Shown piece by piece: positions 45,958 to 52,543 of a stretch of 52,543 nt of DNA. Source of the stretch: Reticulitermes lucifugus (taxonomy: Eukaryota > Arthropoda > Insecta > Blattodea > Rhinotermitidae); NCBI GenBank assembly GCA_026260175.1, contig JAKCWW010000002.1, positions 170,101-222,643 of the forward strand, read 5' to 3'. Positions within the stretch are counted from its first letter, which is position 1. The number at the start of each line of letters is the position of its first letter. Made by a program: the position numbers and the translations under genes. The notes under the pieces were generated by a model. That model was not told the origin of the DNA, searched no databases, and was given only the letters and a program-made list of their open reading frames with translations.

Positions 45958-46296
45958 AAGCCGGCTCTTCGCCGGAAACAGCCAGCACTGCTGGAGCGTG
46001 GTGCCATTTTGCTCCAGGAAAACGCAACACCTGATCGCCATCGTGATGTGCAAAATCTGCTGCAACGTTGGGCACATCCTCCCTACTCTCCAAATCTCGC
46101 CCCAAGTGATTATTGGTTGTTGGCACGTGTGAAAGAACATCTTCGGGGAAAACGATTTGACTCGGAAGACGATATCAACACTGCTGTCACTGCCTCTTTA
46201 AAGCGTCCGAGCAAGGACGAATACAGAGCTGCAATTGATCGTTTACCACGTAGATGGGAAAAGTGTGTGGACAGTGCTGGAGATTACATTGAGTAG
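45955..46296 (+). pseudogene. Mariner transposase remnant, C-terminal part, plus strand
   Basis: The plus-strand frame reads KPALRRKQPALLERG, AILLQENATPD, RDVQNLLQRW, AHPPYSPNLAPSDYWLL, ARVKEHLRGKRF, a segment through EDDINTAV and SKDEYRAAIDRLP, and ends RWEKCVDSAGDYIE with a stop at 46294-46296. It contains the region of the second and third catalytic acids: the second, normally Asp before NATP, reads Glu (QEN), and the third is the Asp of APSDY. A few residues between QRW and AHPPYSP seem to be missing. It abuts the minus-strand fragment at 45955-45957, so the two parts of one transposase lie head to head. Confidence 0.95.
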
Positions 46297-46327
46297 AGGA
46301 CATATGTGTGAACATTCAGGAATATCA

Positions 46328-46690
46328 AACTAACTAACTAACTCCATGGAGCAGAATTCTTCTTGAGAACCTAGCAGGTCGTCAGCTAGTCAAGAAATTC
46401 CCCGCGTTTTATGGAACCCGAAGGTTCATTACCGCACTCACAAGATCCCCTATCCTGAGCTAATTTGTACCAAAGAATCAGTCCAGGTCCGAGGCTTTGT
46501 ATAGTGATTTGTAACTTGGTAATTTTTTACGGTGAAGAGTGGTTAGCACCTCGCCAGCACCCAAGTTGGAGGACCACCCCTTGTCGGCTGTCCCCGACTG
46601 CTTATTCAGTGTATTCGCAGCTACCCTCCATATCCGGAGGCCGTCCCTCCATCCGCAACCCGAGGACGCGCCATGCCGTCGTGACAGGGA
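46328..46690 (-). mobile_element. Non-LTR retrotransposon 3' end with (TTAG)n tail
   Basis: The minus-strand frame contains LSRRHGASSGCGW, GWSSNLGAGEVLTTLHRKKL and YKASDLD. After a frame change it reads VSAVMNLRVP, stop, NAGNFLTS, stop, RPARFSRRILLHG. It ends in a GTTAGTTAGTTAG tail (46328-46343). The upstream module aligns with plus-strand 13439-13575 and the ORF end with 13600-13745 and 9240-9345. It begins about 30 bp beyond the mariner C-terminal fragment, in the opposite orientation. Confidence 0.8.
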
Positions 46691-47261
46691 CACACTTACC
46701 ATGGTCAGGAATATCAAGAATATTTTTATGTAGTATTTTGTTATTACAATAACATCATAAACAAAACTTCTGAAATGGCCTACGTAACCTACATCACGTG
46801 ACATATAGAGGCGAAGATATTTCGGCCCCCTTGATTTTTACAAAATACACATTTAATTTGTTCCGTAAAAACTGGTAAGAGGTTAAATATATTTTACTAA
46901 AATTCGTTAGGATTGAAGTAGAATATCACAATACTTAAATACTTAAGTGGCTAATTTCACGACAGGTCGTACTTGTCCCACTGGACATAACTTCTGCTAG
47001 TAACTGTATAAGACACTTTGTCGATTCGATATCCGTTTGGACACAGTAGTGGCGATGTAATAAATTACAGCCTTCCACCTTACTCTGCTCCCGGATAAAA
47101 GAGTCCCTAAAACATATCGATTAAAAACAGCCTGCAAAGAGTGGCGAAGTGCAAGATCTTTGTCTATGTCTAGAATCGAACCTGTAATTATTAATTTAAA
47201 AACTCGTGTACAGCCAGAATTTTAAACCAAGTCTGACAAATTGTTTGATCGTGTAAGACAG
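46691..47261. other. Non-coding interval
   Basis: Nothing recognised. Confidence 0.5.
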
Positions 47262-47575
47262 TCCGTTGGAAGAAAAACAAGCAAGACAGGGAGAGGTGTT
47301 GAGAGAGATAGTAAACTCACAGAGGAAGAAGGAAATTGACATAATAAGAAAGAGAAAGATGAACATTGAGTAGTGGGAGGGGATGGAATGAATGTAAGAA
47401 CAAGATAGAAATAATACAGCGTGAGAAAGAGAGAGAAACACAGCTCACAGTGGTAGAGTATCAAGTTGAGAGGTAAGATAAAAGAAGATGAGAATAACAT
47501 ACAGAAAAAATAATTAATAAATAAAAAAGAGGCTTAGGTTCAGATGAGAAAGACGAGGAGAGGAGTAAAAAAACT
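47262..47575 (+). repeat. Purine-rich tract of about 300 bp
   Basis: The plus strand is dominated by A and G with many GAGAGA, GAAGAAGG and AAAGAGAAAG words. Two minus-strand open frames (81 and 92 codons) are composition artefacts rich in Ser, Leu and Phe. Confidence 0.8.
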
Positions 47576-48197
47576 AATCAAATTGTGTTAATGCTATCCG
47601 ATGTCCCTTCCACCTCTTTCAGGGTATTCATCTATTCCGTAACCTAGTAACAAAAAACATTATGTATTATGTACAGCTGCATGACCTTCGTGCGATTTAT
47701 AAAAATGCACTGTTTATGCTACCCGCCCAACGTATCTGCGTCCCTCCCCACCTGGTCATTACCGAGACTGACCATTTGACCATATATCCTGTCGGTTACT
47801 ATGTGGAGTGGCAGTCCACCCCAACAAATTTTAAATTTAGGCTTGTGTATATGTATACAGACACCAGCTTCATGAGGCGAGAAGAACTGACGGTTTGAAG
47901 AACAGCGTCCTGAAGAGAACAGCATATAGACTCAGCATGATAAAGTAAAGGGGAATGGAGAAAATTACAGAAGGAACAGTAAAGTGTTCCTACTTTTTAG
48001 CCAACATTATAAGCTTCACAAAATACAGATTACAGTGGCTGGATATAGGCTTAAGGCAAGCATAATAAAAATACTTCATACATAATTTATTAGTTGAAAA
48101 TCGTGTTTATTTGTGTGGAGCTACACCTCCACTCTGCTACACGTCTCCATAGCGTGTAAAGTTACAACTTCATTTTTTAGGTAAAGTAAAAGGTTAA
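47576..48197. other. Non-coding interval
   Basis: Antiparallel frames of 68-78 codons near 47662-47925 without recognisable domains. Confidence 0.5.
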
Positions 48198-48440
48198 AGT
48201 TTTCCTGTCCACATTAACAAGTAGTGCATGGGGATTAGCGCTCTAGCTCCATTCATTCTTAACCTCGACACTAGATGGAAGTCAGTGGTAACTTTACTCA
48301 CATGAACAAAAAACTTTATCGACTGAATAGGAGGCTGGGTAGGCCCCAGAGCCGGTCTGGACGTTGTGGAAAAAAGAAAGATATGCTGTCCCTTGCGGGA
48401 TTCGAACCCATCATTGTTCAGTCCGTTTAGCTTTTGGATC
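48198..48440 (-). mobile_element. SINE family A copy with perfect B box
   Basis: The plus strand begins TTTCCTGTCCAC (family 3' end), then a CATTCATTCTTAACCTCG module, ACTAGATGGAAGTCAGTGG, GAATAGGAGGCTGGG, CCCAGAGCCGGTCTGGACG and GGGATTCGAACCC. GGTTCGAATCC on the minus strand (plus-strand 48398-48408) matches the B box exactly. The A-box side is eroded and runs into another element. Confidence 0.88.
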
Positions 48441-48690
48441 AAAGTTTATGTTCGGAAGGTACCAGGTTCAAGCAGCGGCCGGGTTACCAGCCTTCTACGG
48501 TTTTGCTGGTTTCTTCATACGAATACCTTCAGGAGGGCCAATTCCACATTATTCCAATTCCTTACCTCTTCACTACACACTGTCGTTATCAAACATCGCC
48601 AGAGACTGTTTAGCACACCTTCTTGCTGCTCGGGAGCCTTGGGTTAACATTTTGGCTCAGATACTGTCTATTCTGAACGAATTTGTTTGT
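48441..48690 (+). mobile_element. Second tRNA-derived repeat, plus strand
   Basis: GGAAGGTACCAGGTTCAAGC (B-box-like), GGCCGGGTTACCAGCC, then a body with CCTTCAGGAGGGCC and TTATCAAACATCGCC. I recall this order from an arthropod tRNA-derived SINE. A 153-codon open frame (48364-48825) runs through it and the preceding SINE; it is not a gene. Confidence 0.5.
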
Positions 48691-48831
48691 GGTTTTCCTC
48701 AGTTAGTCCAGGAGAATGGCAGAATAGTCGGTTTTCCTAGCATTTGGTCACGACCACTTCTTTTCACATGCTTTCCAAATCGCTATTGGCTAATCGTCTT
48801 TTCATTCGACATTATATATACATAGAAAGTT

Positions 48832-48970
48832 CTGGCTCAAGCAATAACGCTTTTTTCTTGCATTCGTTAGGCTCCTATTTCGAATCCCGTCCTGGAAACC
48901 GACAGTTCTGCCTGAGGTTCTTTTTAGCTTCCTCTGCCTCTCTAGGCAACTATTGTAACAGTTCCTTAAA
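48832..48970 (+). mobile_element. Possible third tRNA-like SINE fragment
   Basis: TGGCTCAAGCAATAACGC (A-box-like) and ATTTCGAATCCCGTCCTGG (B-box-like), then TCTGCCTGAGGTTC. The spacing is about 55 bp. Body not assigned. Confidence 0.4.
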
Positions 48971-50663
48971 TTAGAACACAATTTGATGCCACATTCTTTT
49001 CAGTTCTTCATTGACAGTCATCCCACACCAGGCTAATAGAGTCTGAGTTACTGGGAGGATCCTTGAATATAGGGGTGTATAAATTTTACAAAATCTAGGA
49101 ACCACAACAAACTTCGAGGTGACAGAAGGTGATGTAAGCAAAGTCCATACACAGGACCAATAAATATTAGGTGCCAACATGAAAATTTAACTCTCCGGGC
49201 GATGTGGCCCCTGAGGTTTGTGCACCTCTGATTAAATCCACCACAGAAATATACTTCGAACTTATAAGTTATAGGTCACTGAAAGCATCTTTACAGGAAA
49301 CGTAAATAAATAATTTTTATGTATTTCTTTGTGTTCGCCTTTGTTTGCTTGTTATCTTACCGTTGAAACCACTGAAGAATAATGTCAATTTAGCAGTCAA
49401 TTGTTGCGAGTCTGAGGCAGCGTATCTGCTCTCTAAAGTTTCCATTCGGTTGCATCCTGTGTTTTTTTATTAATACTTAGGCTCTGCCTGCATTTGAGGA
49501 CCTGGTTCCACAAAGAAGAACCTAATTTTAATTTGTTATTGTCCTGATTGATGAACTCTTACTATTTGCTGTCAGTTTGCTCTATGCAATCATTCTTGGA
49601 ACTGAGCATTGCCCACATGCACACCAAATGCAAACTCTGTATGGCCCAAAGGGTCGGCGGAGGGGTGGGCGGCTGTCTGCTTAATAGAACAATACCCAGA
49701 CCACAGTTGTATTAAACCAAGTCCTGACGAGTATGAATGCAATTCCCATTGCCGAGATAAATTGCAAAACTGCATTCTATGCCGCAGGATAATCAAATGA
49801 ATACCAGGAACATGAAGATAAAGGAACATACACGTGGGAGCTAATTTCAAAAATAAAAACTAATTAACCTACCGATTAGCTAAATACGCAAGATAATTCG
49901 CTTTGGATTTGTGGCGGATAAAATGACATGGGGACAGACTTTTCTTCGATCTCCACGGCTTGTCCATGACAGTTATCATTCCATCAAAACTTCATTCTCG
50001 TCTATCATAAGTTCTAGTAAAATGTGCAATGGGTCCATTTGAGTCGTCAGTAAGAGGGATTCAGTCTCAACCCGATTTTTAAAAAAATAATAATAATATG
50101 AACAAATTTCTGGCACTAGAATTTTTATCCGAAAATTTAACAGTAATATAGGACAAGACCCTGAGCCAGTTCTACCCACCATGAAACTTCATAACATAGT
50201 CTCCTCAAGTATTCTTAAGGTCTCCTTATAAAAACACATTTATTTACAATAGGGCATATATTATAAATTGACGTTGTGTACGGTATTCAGATCCAAAAGA
50301 TGTCATAATCTTCTATACTGAAGTTTTAGAACTACGAATTTATGCACGAAGGTATGTAAATAAGATTATTTTCAAGCATCCTCTCTTCCAGTAATATGGC
50401 CCTCTTTATCGATGTGTATTCTTTCTACAACAGAGTTTATTGCGCCATTAATTATTTGAAGCTCTGAAATTAATCTAAATAACATTTAAAAATGTAGGTC
50501 TATCAAACTGCAAACACGCCACATCTACGTTAAAGTCTAATACATCAAGAACTTTTAAGAAAGTAATCTCTGTTTATTCTGATATTCCTAAGGATGCCAC
50601 AAATACACTCTGTGGCCAGACTACAAAGTTCTTAATTCTTACAGCCTGTGGCGAAAAAGTAAA
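48971..50663. other. Non-coding interval
   Basis: A 63-codon frame at 49609-49800 is Cys-containing but has no recognised domain or clear splice borders. No repeat family recognised. Confidence 0.5.
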
Positions 50664-50868
50664 GTTTTTTCCTGTCCACAAAATGAAGCATGTTAGGGGA
50701 GTAGGATTAAAGCTTCACTCATTCCTCGCCTCGGTTCTAGATGGAGGTGAGTGGATAACATCACGTCCCGTCCATTTTACCCCCGGGAAAGATTTACGGT
50801 ACCCGCTGACTAGGAGGCTGGGTGATCCCAGATCAAGTCTGGAAGTTTTGGAGTAGATGAAAATCTCC
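50664..50868 (-). mobile_element. SINE family A copy, head missing
   Basis: The plus strand shows TTTTTTCCTGTCCACAAAATG, a CTCATTCCTCGCCTCGG module, TAGATGGAGGTGAGTGG, ATCACGTCCCGTCC, TTTACCCCCGGGAAAG and CTAGGAGGCTGGGTG. The order is that of the family. The B box is gone; homology fades after TCTGGAAGTTTTGG. Confidence 0.85.
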
Positions 50869-51493
50869 GCTGATATAAATAGCACTGTGCTTTAAAGGAC
50901 TGAATACTACAGCAATCAGTGAGGGGAAGAAGCCGTAGACTAACAGCCAACAAAAACGTTTTAGTTACTACAAAGAAACAGAAGACAAACAAGTCGCTTG
51001 ACGTAAATTGATAATTATCCAGATGCTATAATTATTTGTACAAGGCTATCGTACGTAGCACTGCCTACCCTTTCTTCCCTCTGACCACCAGTTAGAAAAC
51101 AAATTTGTGTCAATAAAGACACGTCTTTAGATTTAATTTCAACGCTTTTTCCTGGTTCATTATTCAATATTCTGCATCGAAGTTCCGAATATTGCATAGT
51201 CAATCGTGTTTTTAAAATTCAAACAAAATAATAGTCTTGCAAATTAAGTATAAGGATTAAAATTGTAAAACTTCAAAGAAGTGGAAGTACGACTCCATAC
51301 ATTCTTAAAATAGGCAGTACATAGGGATGATTATCCGCGTCACGAAGCATCAGATTTGCCACTGCAGAAAAAGACCCGGTGTTTGGTTTTTAAATATGAG
51401 TCCAAGTAGTTCCCAGAACAGAAGGGAACACAGAAGCCAAAAGAAACATTCCTGCCTCTTTCTAGAATCGAAGCCTTATCACGTTGTTAATTA
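50869..51493. other. Non-coding interval
   Basis: Nothing recognised. Confidence 0.5.
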
Positions 51494-51817
51494 CCCTCCC
51501 ACTAATATTTGAAGCTCACAAGGCACTCCTACTTCAATTCTTTTAGCGGCAACTAAGTTACACGAATTATGCTCATGAAAAATGTGTACCTGTTGTGTTC
51601 TGTTTGAACGAAACATTTGATACGCGACTGGACGGTGCGGATTTTGTGAGACGACAAACAGTGCTATAGGTGAATGGCTGGCTGTAATGGAACAGTAAGT
51701 ACAAATGTAGCTACCAGATGTCAGACGTGCAAGGTAAGGAGCTGGGAGCATAAGCTGTTGATACACAGCGCTAAAGTGACCGGCAGGAGGATAGATACTT
51801 TTCCACATACACACCAC
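51491..51817 (-). other. Open frame of 108 codons, unassigned
   Basis: The minus-strand frame is open for 108 codons (MVCMWKSIYPPAGHF... to ...VPCELQILVGG). Composition is balanced and not low-complexity, unlike most frames here. I do not recognise a domain. It could be a decayed transposable-element frame or chance; splice borders and homologues were not found. A 10-bp stem hairpin lies at its 5' end (51812-51836). Confidence 0.25.
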
Positions 51818-51836
51818 TGATCAAACATCAGTGGTG
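51812..51836. repeat. Inverted repeat, 10-bp stem, 5-nt loop
   Basis: CACCACTGAT (51812-51821), loop CAAAC, ATCAGTGGTG (51827-51836). Confidence 0.9.
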
Positions 51837-51886
51837 ATTTGTCGATTGTGTATCTCAACGTGAGTTAATTTTGGCATATGGACGTG

Positions 51887-51917
51887 ATTATGATGATAAT
51901 GATAATGATGATGATAA
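51887..51917. repeat. (GAT/AAT)n microsatellite
   Basis: Mixed ATG, ATA and ATT triplets: TTATGATGATAATGATAATG continuing in register. Confidence 0.85.
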
Positions 51918-52060
51918 CAGTTCTCGGATATTATAACCCAGTATTCAATACCGCTAATAGCTGTCAACAAAGCTTGCAATTGGACTTTATTTTAAGCCAG
52001 TTTCATACACCTCCCATATACAAAAACTATCTTCCTAAGAGGCATTAACCTAAGGGAGCA

Positions 52061-52330
52061 ATGATATCACAGTGGATATGGGAACTGGTTAGACAACTGA
52101 AAAGACGTGTTTCGATTCCCAGCAAGGGCAAAAAGTTTTTCTGTTCTTTGAAGTGTTCAGAGTGGCTTAGGGGCCCACCCAGCCTCTTGCTGAGTGAATA
52201 GGGGAAATTTTCCCCAGGAAAGAAGAGGCCATGGCGTGACGCTGATCTGTCACTTCCAGCTAATTGCGACCAGCATAATGAGTGGAGGTATACAGCCCAT
52301 CAATCATGCGCCTCATGGCATTCATGGGAA
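52061..52330 (+). mobile_element. SINE family A copy, near full length
   Basis: GATATCACAGTGGATATGGG (A-box side) and GTTTCGATTCC (52109-52119, one mismatch from the B box) form the head. The body gives AGGGCAAAAAGTTTTTCTG, GTTCAGAGTGGCTTAGGGGC, CCACCCAGCCTC, TGAGTGAATAGGGG, GAGGCCATGGCGTGACGCTG and ends near CTCATGGCATTCATGGG. The module between GACGCTGATC and the end is more diverged than in other copies. Confidence 0.8.
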
Positions 52331-52543
52331 TAAATATATTTATACGTCCACATTGTCCTAATTTTGTACTCTCTTCACCAAGTAACTTCTTTCCAAGACA
52401 TTTTTATGCCAGATTTGGGTAAGAATCTCTTGTTTCGGCCACTCTATCTGCATGTCTAGCCAATATGGATCCTCTAGATATATTCATTAAACACCAACTA
52501 ATGCACATAAACTTTATTCACAATAGTTTATTCTTAAAATTCC
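52331..52543. other. Right edge, non-coding
   Basis: Nothing recognised. Confidence 0.5.

Noticed and set aside
45955..46296. Active transposase gene
   Set aside because: Half of the protein is on the other strand, the N-terminus is missing, a frameshift is present and a catalytic Asp reads Glu.
48364..48825. 153-codon frame as a gene
   Set aside because: It runs through two adjoining SINE-type repeats.
49609..49800. Cys-containing 63-codon frame as a small secreted peptide or zinc-binding exon
   Set aside because: No signal peptide, no regular Cys spacing over its length and no convincing splice borders.

Overview
The window reads as gene-poor nuclear DNA from an animal, most likely an insect and probably a cockroach or termite (Blattodea, Periplaneta-like). 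The organism call is inference from recognised repeat families: tRNA-headed SINEs, a non-LTR retrotransposon tail whose ORF ends in VP-stop followed by NAGNFLTS-like sequence, a repeat encoding a GITRRRVV-like peptide, and mariner DNA. No database was searched. The DNA is AT-rich, stop codons are dense in all frames, microsatellites are frequent, and no open frame matches a host protein family I recognise. It is probably intergenic or long-intron sequence.

Layout. 1-344 is the end of a 43-bp tandem array. 3.7-18.7 kb holds scattered SINE and LINE remnants, two short tandem arrays (12.85 kb and 17.04 kb) and a cluster of retroelement hairpin motifs (15.5-15.9 kb). 20.7-23.9 kb holds a SINE with a 13-bp target-site duplication interrupted by a 50-N gap, then three same-strand copies of another SINE family. 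26.3-27.6 kb is a dense mosaic of SINE, LINE tail and AAT/AT microsatellites. 31.1-35.8 kb holds two LINE C-terminal remnants, SINE pieces and a short retroposon with a 12-bp target-site duplication. 37.43-37.52 kb has an almost continuous 52-base palindrome followed by a hammerhead-core-like hairpin. 40.5-41.4 kb has a 58-bp duplication and a degenerate ~55-bp array. 41.9-43.4 kb is the only part that looks like host regulatory DNA: a perfect splice donor and a Kozak-context ATG on the minus strand, and a CCAAT/NRF1/E2F-like cluster further right. 44.8-46.7 kb holds a SINE, a mariner transposase remnant whose middle is inverted against its C-terminal part, and a LINE 3' end. 48.2-52.3 kb is again SINE-rich.

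Relationships. The repeats are decayed and mostly 5'-truncated. SINE family A (internal module: GGCTCTGG near CCCACCCAGCC) has at least twelve copies, family B at least four (all minus strand), family C three. LINE remnants share a conserved stop codon, which marks the true ORF end. No operon-like or system-like gene set is present. The points most worth follow-up are the split mariner, the candidate promoter and first exon, the palindrome with its neighbouring ribozyme-like motif, and the E-box-bearing 43-bp array.
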